Positions 52,137-60,838 of a DNA stretch of 64,000 bases are shown here, piece by piece. Under the pieces are notes generated by a model that saw only the letters and a program-made list of their open reading frames with translations, was not told the origin of the DNA and searched no databases. Within the stretch, counting starts at the first letter, position 1. The number at the start of each line of letters is the position of its first letter. The stretch comes from Noviherbaspirillum sp. L7-7A. Lineage in GTDB: Bacteria > Pseudomonadota > Gammaproteobacteria > Burkholderiales > Burkholderiaceae_D. The stretch is from NCBI RefSeq assembly GCF_019052805.1, contig NZ_JAHQRJ010000001.1, positions 2,666,001-2,730,000 on the forward strand, read 5' to 3'. The translations under genes were made by a program, and so were the position numbers.

Positions 52137-52912
52137 AGTCCGGCTCCCATCATCGAGGGCGTCAGGCACAGCGCATCCAGCCAGCCGGCGCTGATGCCGT
52201 GGCCGGCGCGCGCCAGGCCAAGCAGGCCGAAGGCCAGCACCAGCAGTCCGGCGCCCAGGCGCACGTCACGCCGGCGGGTCCATGCCTGCAGGCGGTTGCC
52301 AAGCAGGCCTATGGTCACCAGCGCGGGCATGGTGCCCAGGCCGAAGGCCAGCATCACCGCCGCGCCGCCGGAGGCCGAGCCGGTCAGCATCGCTGTCAGC
52401 AGCATGCTGTAGACCATGCCGCATGGCAGCCAGCCCCACAGCGCGCCCAATGCCAGCGCCTGGCCGGGATGCCTGATCGGCAGCAGGTGCCGGGTCAGCG
52501 GCTGCAGCCGTTGCCACAGGAAGCGGCCGCCGGCTTCCAGCCTGGCCAGGCCGCGCCAGGCATCCATCAGGTACAGGCCCAGCGCCACCAGCATCAGATT
52601 GGCCATCCAGTAGGCAGCCATCTGCAGGGGCGCGACGCCCGCCAGGTGGCGCACGCCGCCCAGCATGCCGCCGGCCAGCGCGCCCGCAGCCATATAGCTG
52701 CCAAGCCGGCCGGCATTGTAGGCCAGCACGCGCAGGCCGCCGTCCAGCGCGGCCGTGGCAGGAAAGGCGGGAACGGTGGTGACAAGCACGGGAAACGCCG
52801 GCCGCGGCGCGGCCATCGAAAAGGCGCTGACGATGCCGCCGCACATGCCCACGCAATGGACGCTGCCCACCAGTCCGGCGACAAAGAAGGGAAACAGGGA
52901 CAGCGCGTTCAT
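52133..52912 (-). CDS. Sulfite exporter TauE/SafE-family membrane protein
   Basis: 259 residues with six or seven membrane helices. The start is FFVAGLVGSVHCVGMCGGIV, with the HCxGMCGG motif that marks the short family members found in cbb3 loci, and WGWLPCGMVYSMLL lies in the second half. Family members in this context (sometimes called CcoJ-like or CopA-associated) are thought to handle copper or sulfur for oxidase assembly; this is inference. It is five bases after hemN and overlaps ccoI. Confidence 0.88.
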   Translation of the reverse strand: MNALSLFPFFVAGLVGSVHCVGMCGGIVSAFSMAAPRPAFPVLVTTVPAFPATAALDGGLRVLAYNAGRLGSYMAAGALAGGMLGGVRHLAGVAPLQMAAYWMANLMLVALGLYLMDAWRGLARLEAGGRFLWQRLQPLTRHLLPIRHPGQALALGALWGWLPCGMVYSMLLTAMLTGSASGGAAVMLAFGLGTMPALVTIGLLGNRLQAWTRRRDVRLGAGLLVLAFGLLGLARAGHGISAGWLDALCLTPSMMGAGL

Positions 52913-52917
52913 GAGCT

Positions 52918-54339
52918 TCAGATGGTGCGTGAGTAGCGCGGCGTGTCAGCCTGGCGCGATTGCAGGTAACGATCGAACACCATGCAGATATTGCGTATCA
53001 GCAGGCGGCCGCGCGGACTCACCGAGATCCATTCGGCATCGATGGTCAGCAGGCCATCCTGTTCCAGCGTCTTCAGCTGGGCCAGCTCGGACTCGAAGTA
53101 GGCGGCGAAGGTGATCGGATAAGCCTGCTCGACCGATGCGATGGACAGTTCGAAATTACACATCAGCATCTGGATGATGAGCCGGCGCAGCACGTCATCC
53201 ATGGACAGCCGGATGCCGCGCGCGATCGGCAGCTCGTTGCGGTCGAGATGGCTGTAGTAGGCATCGAGCGTCTTGACGTTCTGGCTGTAGGTCAGGCCAA
53301 CCGCGCTGATGGCAGACACGCCGCAGGACACCAGGTCGGCGTCGGCATGCGTTGAATAACCCTGGAAGTTGCGATGCAGGCGGCCCTGGCGCTGCGCCAC
53401 GGCGAGCTCATCGTCCGGCTTGGCGAAATGGTCCATGCCGATGTACACATAGCCGGCGGCGCGCAGCTTGTCGATGCACAGCTGCAGCATGCGCAGCTTC
53501 TCGTCGGGCGCCGGCAGTTCGGCATCGAGGATGCGGCGCTGCGGCTTGAACAGATGCGGCAGGTGGGCATAGTTGTAAATTGACAGCCGGTCCGGGCTGG
53601 CGGCGATCACGCGCTCCAGCGTGTCTTCCATGGTGTCGCGCGATTGCCGCGGCAAGCCGTAGATCAGGTCGATGCTGACCGAGCGGAAGCCGGCGTCGCG
53701 CGCGGCCTGGATGATGGCGCGGGTTTCCTGCTCGGGCTGGATGCGGTTGACCGCCTTCTGCACATCGGCATTGAAATCCTGCACGCCCAGGCTGATGCGG
53801 TTGAAACCCTGCTGCCGCAGCGCATGCACGCGCTCGACGCTGACCGTGCGCGGGTCCACTTCGATCGAATATTCGCCTACGGCGTCGGGCGCGAACTGGA
53901 AGCAGCGGCGCAGGTGCGCCATCAGGTCGGCCATCTGCTCATTGGACAGATAGGTTGGCGTGCCGCCGCCCAGATGCAATTGCTCGACGTGGTTGAATCC
54001 GGCGAACAGCTGCCCCTGCAATTCGATCTCGCGCTTCAGGTAGCTGAGGTAGGTCGCCGCCTTCTCGCGGTTCCTGGTCACGATCTTGTTGCAGGCGCAG
54101 TAGTAGCACACCGTGTCGCAGAACGGGATGTGCAGGTACAGCGACAGGGGATGCAGGCCGCCGCGGTTGCGCACATTGGCGACCGCCTGCAGGTAATCAC
54201 CGTAATCGAATGCTTCGGAAAACCGGTCGGCGGTGGGATACGAGGTATAGCGCGGACCGAGCTGGCTTTGTCGCTTGATCAATGCCGCATCGAACTCTAC
54301 AACCGGAGCAGCGCACACGGCTGCATGAGGGGCCAACAT
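52918..54339 (-). CDS. hemN: Oxygen-independent coproporphyrinogen III oxidase
   Basis: 473 residues. Radical SAM enzyme that decarboxylates coproporphyrinogen III in haem synthesis without oxygen. The cluster motif is CxxxCxxC in FCDTVCYYCAC, preceded by YIPF-type residues (YLHIPFCDTVC). GGGTPTYL and the GVQDFNADVQKAVNRIQ segment follow. The ATG at 54339 gives the family N-terminus. An FNR box upstream at -41.5 fits microaerobic induction. First gene of hemN-safE-ccoI-ccoS. Confidence 0.97.
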   Translation of the reverse strand: MLAPHAAVCAAPVVEFDAALIKRQSQLGPRYTSYPTADRFSEAFDYGDYLQAVANVRNRGGLHPLSLYLHIPFCDTVCYYCACNKIVTRNREKAATYLSYLKREIELQGQLFAGFNHVEQLHLGGGTPTYLSNEQMADLMAHLRRCFQFAPDAVGEYSIEVDPRTVSVERVHALRQQGFNRISLGVQDFNADVQKAVNRIQPEQETRAIIQAARDAGFRSVSIDLIYGLPRQSRDTMEDTLERVIAASPDRLSIYNYAHLPHLFKPQRRILDAELPAPDEKLRMLQLCIDKLRAAGYVYIGMDHFAKPDDELAVAQRQGRLHRNFQGYSTHADADLVSCGVSAISAVGLTYSQNVKTLDAYYSHLDRNELPIARGIRLSMDDVLRRLIIQMLMCNFELSIASVEQAYPITFAAYFESELAQLKTLEQDGLLTIDAEWISVSPRGRLLIRNICMVFDRYLQSRQADTPRYSRTI

Positions 54340-54395
54340 AATCTTTCTCCTGCGGCCTGACGGGTACGGACTGCACCATCGATTCAGGCGAGTGC

Positions 54396-54437
54396 AGTGT
54401 AAGAACGGGGAGGGCCGATTTCCTTGATGTAAGTCAA
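54396..54437 (-). promoter_or_regulatory. FNR-activated promoter of hemN
   Basis: FNR box TTGATGTAAGTCAA (54424-54437). A -10 element TACACT lies at 54401-54396 on the minus strand, giving a start near 54389 and a box centre at -41.5, the same geometry as ccoN. Confidence 0.85.
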
Positions 54438-54633
54438 AATGGTCCGAGCCCCTTGTTTTAACAGTGTTTTTGGCGTTGGCTAATCTGCAAGCCATGTGCA
54501 TTTAGGCTATCCTTGTCGCCTTTAGCAGATCGCCATCCTCTCGCCTTGCCCATCCGGAGCGACGCCCTTGTTCCACGCCTTCGGGCCTGGGCTGCATCGT
54601 GCCTCGCGCTGCGCCGGCATCGCAAAAAAAACA

Positions 54634-55884
54634 ATGCATAAACCCGATCAGACTGACCAGGCCACTCCGCCAACCCCAGGCCCGGCGCTTCATCCCGGCA
54701 TTACTTCCTCGGCGCTGGCCATCATGCTGGCCGCGCTGGCCATGCTGGGACCCTTCGCGGTCGACACCTACCTGCCTGCCTTTCCCGACATCCAGGCCAC
54801 GCTCAATGCCAGCGCCATCCAGGTGCAGCAGACGCTGACGGCCTACATGCTTTCGTTCGGCATCATGACCTTGTGGCATGGCGCCTTGTCCGATGCCTAT
54901 GGCAGGCGCAACATCATCCTGATCTCGCTGGCCGCGTTCGCGGTTGCCACGCTGGCCTGCGCGTCGGTGCACAGCGTCGAGTACCTGTGGATCTTCCGCG
55001 TGATGCAGGGCATGTCGGCCGGCGCCGGCGTGGTCATTGGCCGCGCCATCATCCGCGACCTGTATGCCGGCGCGCCGGCGGCGCGGCTGCTGTCGCTGGT
55101 GACGATGATCTTCTCGGTGGCGCCGGCGATCGCGCCCATCATCGGCGGCTGGATCGTCAAGCTGGCCAACTGGCGCGCCATCTTCATCGCGCTGTTCTTC
55201 TACACGGCGCTGCTGTTGTGGTACTGCTACCGGCGGCTGCCGGAAAGCCTGCCGCCGGAAAGGCGCCAGCCCTTCAACCCGCATCACCTGTGGCAAAGCT
55301 ACCGTTCGGTATTCCGCTCGCAGCTGTTCCATCTGGAGGCCGGCACCATCGCCTTCAACTTCGCCGGCCTGTTCCTGTATGTGTCAGCGGCGCCGGTATT
55401 CATTACCCAGCACCTGAAGCTGGGCGCGGACCAGTTCGCCTGGCAGTTCGTGCCCTCGGTGGCCGGCATCTTCTTCGGCGCGCTGGCGGTCAACCGCCTG
55501 GCCGGGCGCTACTCCATCCAGCGCCAGGCGCGCATCGGCTTCACGCTGCTGCTCGGCGCGGCCAGTGCCAACCTGCTCTATCATCTGCTGCTGCCGCCGG
55601 CGCTGCCATGGTCGGTGCTGCCGCTGTTCTTCTACACCTTTGGCATGTCGATGGTGGCGCCCGGCGCCACGCTGCTGGTGCTCGACCTGTTCCCCGATAT
55701 CCGCGGCATCGTGGCTTCCTGCCAGTCCTGCGCGATGACGGTGCTGGCATCGGCGGTGTCGGGCCTGGTGGCGCCGCTGCTGTGGGACTCGGTGCCCAAG
55801 CTGGCCGCGGGCCAGCTGGCGCTGACCGGCATCGCGCTGGCATTGTGGCTGCGCGCCGGACGCCTGCGGCAGCGCATCGGGTAG
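54634..55884 (+). CDS. Bcr/CflA-family multidrug efflux MFS transporter
   Basis: 416 residues with twelve membrane helices. Family motifs: LAMLGPFAVDTYLPAFP in helix 1, the loop GALSDAYGRRN, and QGMSAGAGVVIGRAIIRDLY in helix 4-5. Bcr/CflA proteins export drugs such as bicyclomycin, chloramphenicol or sulfathiazole with protons; the substrate here is not known. The ATG at 54634 is chosen over an upstream TTG at 54568. It is divergent from hemN. Confidence 0.9.
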   Translation: MHKPDQTDQATPPTPGPALHPGITSSALAIMLAALAMLGPFAVDTYLPAFPDIQATLNASAIQVQQTLTAYMLSFGIMTLWHGALSDAYGRRNIILISLAAFAVATLACASVHSVEYLWIFRVMQGMSAGAGVVIGRAIIRDLYAGAPAARLLSLVTMIFSVAPAIAPIIGGWIVKLANWRAIFIALFFYTALLLWYCYRRLPESLPPERRQPFNPHHLWQSYRSVFRSQLFHLEAGTIAFNFAGLFLYVSAAPVFITQHLKLGADQFAWQFVPSVAGIFFGALAVNRLAGRYSIQRQARIGFTLLLGAASANLLYHLLLPPALPWSVLPLFFYTFGMSMVAPGATLLVLDLFPDIRGIVASCQSCAMTVLASAVSGLVAPLLWDSVPKLAAGQLALTGIALALWLRAGRLRQRIG

Positions 55885-56044
55885 GGTTTTGCCGATCTAT
55901 CCTTGCTGCCAGGCGATCGGATGGCCGTGGGGATATTGCCAACACATCCCCCTTTTTGATTGCACGCAACCGGCCGCATTGACTCGCTCGTGAGGCCTGC
56001 TGCGCCTGCCTACACTGTCTGTTTGACATGCAGCGGAGCGGATG

Positions 56045-57037
56045 ATGGCCACAGGCAAGGACGGCGACGTCGAACAGGTAGCGGCGCAGCAGCGCAAGAT
56101 ACAGCAGGAAACCGACCGGCGCGACGCCAGCAAGCCCGCCGAGCCGGAGCAGGAAGGCGCGGTGCAGGCGGGCGAGCGCAAGCAGCCGGAGCCGCCCTTG
56201 CCGCAACAGCATCTGGTCAAGCCCGGCCTGGAATCGGACCTGAAGCCGCGGCCGCAGTTCGAGGCGCCCGGCTACAAGGGCAGCGGCAAGCTGGCCGACA
56301 TGGCGGCCATCATCACCGGCGGCGATTCCGGCATCGGCCGCGCAGTGGCGGTGCTGTTTGCGCGCGAAGGCGCGGACGTGGCCATCGTCTACCTGAATGA
56401 ACACAGCGATGCCGAGGAAACCCGCCAGCATGTGGAGCGCGAAGGCCGGCGCTGCCTGCTGATCCCGGGCGACGTGAAGGACGCCGCCTTCTGCCGCGAC
56501 GCGGTGGAACGCACGGTGCGCGAATTCGGCAAGCTCGATGTGCTGGTCAACAATGCCGCCTTCCAGGAACATGCGGATGGCCTGGCCGACCTGACCGAAG
56601 AGCATTTCGACCAGACCCTGCGCACCAATGTCTATGGCTACTTCCACATGGCCAAGGCCGCCCTGCCGCACCTGAACAATGGCGCTTCCATCATCAACAC
56701 CGGCTCCGAGACGGGTCTGTTCGGCAGCGCCAAGCTGCTCGACTATTCGGCCACCAAGGGCGCGATCCATGCCTTCACCAAGGCGCTGGCAAGCAACCTG
56801 GTGTCACGCGGCATCCGGGTCAATGCGGTTGCGCCGGGGCCGGTCTGGACGCCGTTGAATCCCGCCGACCGTCCGGCTGATGAAGTGGCCCAGTTCGGCG
56901 CCAGCACCGACATGAAGCGCCCGGCGCAGCCCGAGGAGATATCGCCGGCCTATGTGTTCCTGGCCTCGCCTGTGTGCTCCAGCTTCATTACCGGCGTGGT
57001 GCTGCCGGTAATGGGCGGCGTGACCGGCGGCCAGTAA
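56045..57037 (+). CDS. Short-chain dehydrogenase (YhdF/GS39-type)
   Basis: 330 residues. The N-terminal 80 residues are a charged Gln/Glu/Pro-rich extension typical of this branch. The SDR core has IITGGDSGIGRAVAVLFAREGA, VLVNNAAFQ, a serine in NTGSETGLFGS and YSATKGAIHAFTKALA. Homologues in Bacillus are general-stress dehydrogenases. The ATGs at 56042 and 56045 are adjacent; the second has better spacing to GGAG. It is followed after 31 bases by a small conserved protein. Confidence 0.88.
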   Translation: MATGKDGDVEQVAAQQRKIQQETDRRDASKPAEPEQEGAVQAGERKQPEPPLPQQHLVKPGLESDLKPRPQFEAPGYKGSGKLADMAAIITGGDSGIGRAVAVLFAREGADVAIVYLNEHSDAEETRQHVEREGRRCLLIPGDVKDAAFCRDAVERTVREFGKLDVLVNNAAFQEHADGLADLTEEHFDQTLRTNVYGYFHMAKAALPHLNNGASIINTGSETGLFGSAKLLDYSATKGAIHAFTKALASNLVSRGIRVNAVAPGPVWTPLNPADRPADEVAQFGASTDMKRPAQPEEISPAYVFLASPVCSSFITGVVLPVMGGVTGGQ

Positions 57038-57068
57038 GCAATAGGCAACGCGGAAAGGAAAACCCATC

Positions 57069-57323
57069 ATGAGCAAACTGGACCAGGAAGACCGCGACGA
57101 CCTGCCGAAGCGGGAATTCGCCTTTCCCAAACAGCGCAAGGAGCCACTGGAAGATGCGGGCCACGTACGTAATGCAATAGCCCGCTTCAATCAGGTCAGG
57201 GATGTCAGCGACGATGAGCGCGACGAGGCATGGCGGCGCATCATTGCCGCAGCCCGCAAGTTTGGCGTCGAGGTTGCCGAAGGCAGCTGGCGCGAACTCA
57301 AGGTTAGCGGCAAGAGCAAGTAA
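57069..57323 (+). CDS. Small conserved protein (DUF6582-like)
   Basis: 84 residues. The pattern LPKREFAFPKQRKEPLEDAGHVRNAIARFNQV (key: LPKREFAFP, GHVRNAIARF) and the C-terminal EAWRRIIAAARKFGVEV is found in small soluble proteins of unknown function in soil bacteria and in phage capsid-associated proteins. GGAAAGG supplies a ribosome-binding site. Probably in one transcript with the SDR upstream; it converges on the ThiF gene. Confidence 0.75.
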   Translation: MSKLDQEDRDDLPKREFAFPKQRKEPLEDAGHVRNAIARFNQVRDVSDDERDEAWRRIIAAARKFGVEVAEGSWRELKVSGKSK

Positions 57324-57329
57324 GCCGAA

Positions 57330-58190
57330 TCAATCCTTGAACTGGGCGCGGATGATCTTCAGCAGCAGTTTCTGCATCGGGTTGGCATTTCCGCCCGGCC
57401 GCCAGGTGAAGCGCAGCTTCTGCTCGTAGGCATCGAACTGCATGCTCCACGGCGCCGGCCTGACCTTGCCGCGGCCCAGCAGGATCTTCAGCACCTGGGT
57501 GCCGGTAAAGCCCGCGCACAGCTCGCAGGACATGATGGTCGACGGCCCACGCTCCTCGGCGAAATGCACTGCCTCTGGCGCCACCAGGTAGTGCCGGTGC
57601 AGCGCCTTGGGCGCCAGGCCTGCCATGAAGCGCAGCAGTTGCTCGCGGCGGGTCTGGCCTTCCAGCAGGAAGTAATCCTCGAAGCTCATCCTGCCCGGCT
57701 TGAAGTACAGGAAGCCCACACCCATGCCCAGCGGCGCGGCTGTGACTGCCGGAATATTGCGCTTGTAGCATTCGGCAAACAGCAGGCGGCGCGACTCCAC
57801 CGAGAAGTAATCGATGCTGTCGATGTAGATGTCGACATCCTTCAGGAAGGCATCCACGTTCTCGGGCGTGACGCCTTCATTGAAGACCCGGATGTCCGCC
57901 GTGGGATTGATATCCCTTGCCATGCGCGCCAGCGTGTCCGACTTGGGCTGCCCCACCGTGGACATCATCGCGCCTGCCTGGCGGTTGAAGTTGTGCACTT
58001 CGAAATGATCGAAGTCGGCGATGGTGAAGTTGCCTATGCCCAGCCGGGCCAGCGTCAGCAGATGTCCGCCGCCTACGCCGCCCAGCCCTGCGATCGCGGC
58101 ACGCGCGTTGCGCAGCCGGCTTTGCTCATCGACGGTGACCCAGCCGATATTGCGCGAGAAGGCCTGCGAATAATTGAATTCAGTTTGCAT
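57330..58190 (-). CDS. ThiF/MoeB/E1-like adenylyltransferase
   Basis: 286 residues. The ATP-binding glycine motif is AIAGLGGVGGGHLLTLARLG (about residues 32-51), followed by the conserved DFDHFEVHNFNRQ, the arginine/aspartate face and a VDIYIDSIDYFSVESRR segment. The last third contains one CxxC (SCELCAGFTG), where MoeB and ThiF have two pairs, so zinc binding is uncertain. E1-like enzymes adenylate a carboxylate, commonly a peptide or sulfur-carrier C-terminus. No ThiS/MoaD-like carrier is nearby. It is divergent from a methyltransferase across a 239-base region. Confidence 0.85.
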   Translation of the reverse strand: MQTEFNYSQAFSRNIGWVTVDEQSRLRNARAAIAGLGGVGGGHLLTLARLGIGNFTIADFDHFEVHNFNRQAGAMMSTVGQPKSDTLARMARDINPTADIRVFNEGVTPENVDAFLKDVDIYIDSIDYFSVESRRLLFAECYKRNIPAVTAAPLGMGVGFLYFKPGRMSFEDYFLLEGQTRREQLLRFMAGLAPKALHRHYLVAPEAVHFAEERGPSTIMSCELCAGFTGTQVLKILLGRGKVRPAPWSMQFDAYEQKLRFTWRPGGNANPMQKLLLKIIRAQFKD

Positions 58191-58347
58191 GATGAACGAC
58201 TGCGGTACTGCAAGGCAGTGGTCGGCTCAAGGCCTTGCCGCATGCGTCGAAAACGTGAAAGGAGGAAACTGTACCAGAAAAAAAGCGTCTATCAGTCAGG
58301 GCTTTGACTTAGTCCCACACTAACCCGACGGTTCTCGACGATGATTC

Positions 58348-58376
58348 TTGATAGTTGTCAAATGTCATCTTATAGT
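58348..58376 (+). promoter_or_regulatory. Sigma-70 promoter overlapped by an FNR box, upstream of the methyltransferase
   Basis: TTGATA (58348-58353), 17-base spacer, TATAGT (58371-58376). The FNR box TTGATAGTTGTCAA occupies 58348-58361, i.e. it covers the -35 box. FNR bound there would be expected to block RNA polymerase, unlike the class II sites of ccoN and hemN. The start of transcription would be near 58383, with a 47-base leader. Confidence 0.65.
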
Positions 58377-58429
58377 CGGGCTCCGATTCCCGGCATCCAA
58401 CCCTGCAACAGCAAGAACAGGAAGGCTTA

Positions 58430-59104
58430 ATGAGCACAGGCAAAACCCGCGACGAAATCGCAGAAGCATATTCCTCCGAGCCATGGTGGTATGACCTGCG
58501 CGGCTTCTTCATTCTCACATTCGCCTACAACAGCACCATCAATACCCAATTGCGTTTCTTCGGTCCGCATTTCGGGCCGAACCATCTGGAGGTGGCATGC
58601 GGTACGGGCACGCTGCTGGAGCTGGTGCTCAAATGGCGGCGCTGGAAGAGGATGAAGCCGGTGAAGGTCACCGGCATCGACTACGCTCCCTCGATGCTGG
58701 CTGGCGCGAAGAAGCGTTTCGCCAAGGACCCGAATGTGACGATCCAGCATGCCGATGCCGCCGACCTGCCCTTTCCGGATGCATCGTTCGACACCGCCAA
58801 TATCGCCAACTCCATCCACTGCTTTCCGACCGTGGACGGCGCGCTGCGCGACATTCACCGGGTACTGAAGCCGGGCGGCACGCTGGCGGCCAATGTGCTG
58901 CTCTATCCCGATGGCTTGCCGCCGCTGCGCTGGGCGGCCCAGCGCATCAACGACTGGGGCATCAGGAAAGGGATCCTGTATAGCCCCTTCGAGGAACATG
59001 ACATCCGCCAGCGCCTGATTGCCGCCGGCTATGAAATCTCGCGCGAGTTCAAGTCCGGCAATACCTGGAATGTGGTGGCGCGCAAGCCGGTGAAGCCGGC
59101 ATAG
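58430..59104 (+). CDS. Class I SAM-dependent methyltransferase
   Basis: 224 residues. The SAM site is HLEVACGTGTLLELVLK, the acidic residue VTGIDYAPSML, followed by HADAADLPFPDASFDTANIANSIHCF (key: ADLPFPDASFD) and HRVLKPGGTLAANV. It belongs to the UbiE/COQ5-like Methyltransf_11 group; the substrate is not predictable. The ribosome-binding site GGAAGG fits the ATG at 58430. Its two neighbours, an E1-like protein and FeeM-like synthases, make a role in a small-molecule pathway plausible. Confidence 0.87.
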   Translation: MSTGKTRDEIAEAYSSEPWWYDLRGFFILTFAYNSTINTQLRFFGPHFGPNHLEVACGTGTLLELVLKWRRWKRMKPVKVTGIDYAPSMLAGAKKRFAKDPNVTIQHADAADLPFPDASFDTANIANSIHCFPTVDGALRDIHRVLKPGGTLAANVLLYPDGLPPLRWAAQRINDWGIRKGILYSPFEEHDIRQRLIAAGYEISREFKSGNTWNVVARKPVKPA

Positions 59105-59150
59105 AGGGTTGCCATGGATCCCGGGAGAGATCCATGGCACGCCTGAACGT

Positions 59151-59915
59151 TCAGCCCAGCGACACCAGGCGGCCGTGGATGCCGGCCTCTTCGCGGGGCG
59201 AGAAGAAATAGGGGTAGAGCGAGCGGGTGGTGTCGGGGTTGTCGCTGGTGCCGCCGTACTTGTGGATCTGCTCCTCCACATAGCCGATGTCCACCCACAG
59301 CAGCACCGCCGGCGCATTCACGCGCGGATTGGTGCGGATCTCGCATTGCCGCCTGAAGCCCAGCATGGTTTCGTAGAAGCGGCGGTGGCGCGGATTGACT
59401 TCGATGAAGACGTCGGTGCAGTTATGCATGCGCCGGCCGTAGATGAAGACGATGTGGAACAGCGAGGCCAGCGCGAATTTGGAGCGGATATCCGGATCGA
59501 ACGCCAGCTTGGTCAGCTCGCACACCTTGCCGCCCGCGTTGCGTCGCTTGTCGATCTCGGGCTTGAAGATCTCGTCGGCCAGCAGGCCTTCCTCGGAATC
59601 GATGCCAAGGGTCACCGTGCCGATGACCTTTTCCTTGTCGGAAGCGGTCAGCGTGATGCGGGACGGGCTGGCCTTGACCTGATGCGCGCTGCCATAGCCG
59701 CGCCACGCATACATCTTGTTGATCAGCATCGAGGCTGAGTTGCGGCCGCTCTCGGTGTCGGCCAGGCGGATGCGGAAGTTCTTCTGCTCGATGACGAGGT
59801 CGTCGGCATCATCGGGAATCGCGGTACTGTCCAGGCCAAGGGCATGCACATCGCCGATCAGTCCATTGCCGTCGGGAGCATCCAGCGATTTGTTCGGTCC
59901 GATCTTGCCGGACAT
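59151..59915 (-). CDS. FeeM-like N-acyl amino acid synthase, copy 1
   Basis: 254 residues. Central GNAT-related domain with VIEQKNFRIRLADTESGRN (key: FRIRLADT), INKMYAWRGYG, GTVTLGIDSEEGLLADEIF, KVCELTKLAFDPDIRS and DVFIEVNPRHRRFYETMLGFR. This matches the FeeM group, which joins an acyl chain from acyl-ACP to an amino acid, and PEP-CTERM/exosortase-associated acyltransferases. The paralogue upstream shares the motifs at about half of the positions. No strong ribosome-binding site precedes the ATG at 59915. Confidence 0.8.
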   Translation of the reverse strand: MSGKIGPNKSLDAPDGNGLIGDVHALGLDSTAIPDDADDLVIEQKNFRIRLADTESGRNSASMLINKMYAWRGYGSAHQVKASPSRITLTASDKEKVIGTVTLGIDSEEGLLADEIFKPEIDKRRNAGGKVCELTKLAFDPDIRSKFALASLFHIVFIYGRRMHNCTDVFIEVNPRHRRFYETMLGFRRQCEIRTNPRVNAPAVLLWVDIGYVEEQIHKYGGTSDNPDTTRSLYPYFFSPREEAGIHGRLVSLG

Positions 59916-59959
59916 CAGATGGGGAATCTATTAGATGATCGCCGGAGTTCCATGTTTCC

Positions 59960-60838
59960 CTAATGCGATAGTGTCAAACTTTCCACCGAAGTGGCGCCTC
60001 TGCTTGCCTGATAAATTGCCGCCAGCGCATTGACTGCGTTGGCATTGCCCTGGTCAGTATGCAGCACTGCCAGTTGCCTTTCAATTGCTGCCTTGTTCTG
60101 CTTCTCGCTGATCGGGCAGAAGAAGTAGGGGTACAACGATTTTTCAGCATTGTCATGGCTGCTGGTGCCACCCATCTTCTGGATCTGCTCCTCGACATAA
60201 TCGGTTTCAACGCACAGCAGGTAAGCGGGCGCATTGACCCGTGGATTCATCTTCTTGGGGCCATGCTTCTTGAAGCCCAGCATGCGCTCGTAGAAACGAC
60301 GATGCCGCGGATTGACTTCAATGAAGATGTCGGTGCATTTTTGCACGCGCCGCAAGTAAATGAAAATAATATGGAATAGCGATGCTAAAGCAGTTTTGGA
60401 ACGTGTCGTAGGATCAAACGCAAGCTTCGTTAATTCACATACCTTGCGGCCACGCGCGCGGTAGGCATCGACCTCGTCCTTGAAGATTTCATCCGCCAGC
60501 AGGCCGGAGGGGGAGTCGATACCGAGGGTGATCGTGCCGATGACCTTGTCCTCTTCGGAGATCGTCATGGTGACGCGGTGAGGATTTTCCTGCAGGGGAT
60601 TGTTTACTGTATAGCCACGCGATGCATACATCCTGTGTATCAGGGAGCTGGCATGACTACGCACCGTTTCGGTGTTGGCAAGACGGATCTGGAATGTTCT
60701 TTCGTCAACATCAAGTTCATGAGCATCTGTCTCGTCGGGCTGTTCGGCGCGTACTTGCCTGATCGTTACTTCGGGCTGTGCATCCTGGCCATTCAGCTCG
60801 TGCTCCAGATAGGTCTTGCTTTCTTGATAGTCAAACAC
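59960..60838 (-). CDS. FeeM-like N-acyl amino acid synthase, copy 2
   Basis: 292 residues from a GTG at 60838 with AGGAG eight bases upstream. The same core as copy 1: FQIRLANTETVRSHASSLIHRMYASRGY, GTITLGIDSPSGLLADEIF, KVCELTKLAFDPTTRSKTALASLFH (keys: CELTKLAFDP) and DIFIEVNPRHRRFYERMLGFK. An N-terminal extension of about 40 residues and a C-terminal extension of about 40 distinguish it. The 44-base gap to copy 1 suggests one transcript. Base composition is less GC-rich than neighbours. Confidence 0.8.
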   Translation of the reverse strand: MFDYQESKTYLEHELNGQDAQPEVTIRQVRAEQPDETDAHELDVDERTFQIRLANTETVRSHASSLIHRMYASRGYTVNNPLQENPHRVTMTISEEDKVIGTITLGIDSPSGLLADEIFKDEVDAYRARGRKVCELTKLAFDPTTRSKTALASLFHIIFIYLRRVQKCTDIFIEVNPRHRRFYERMLGFKKHGPKKMNPRVNAPAYLLCVETDYVEEQIQKMGGTSSHDNAEKSLYPYFFCPISEKQNKAAIERQLAVLHTDQGNANAVNALAAIYQASRGATSVESLTLSH

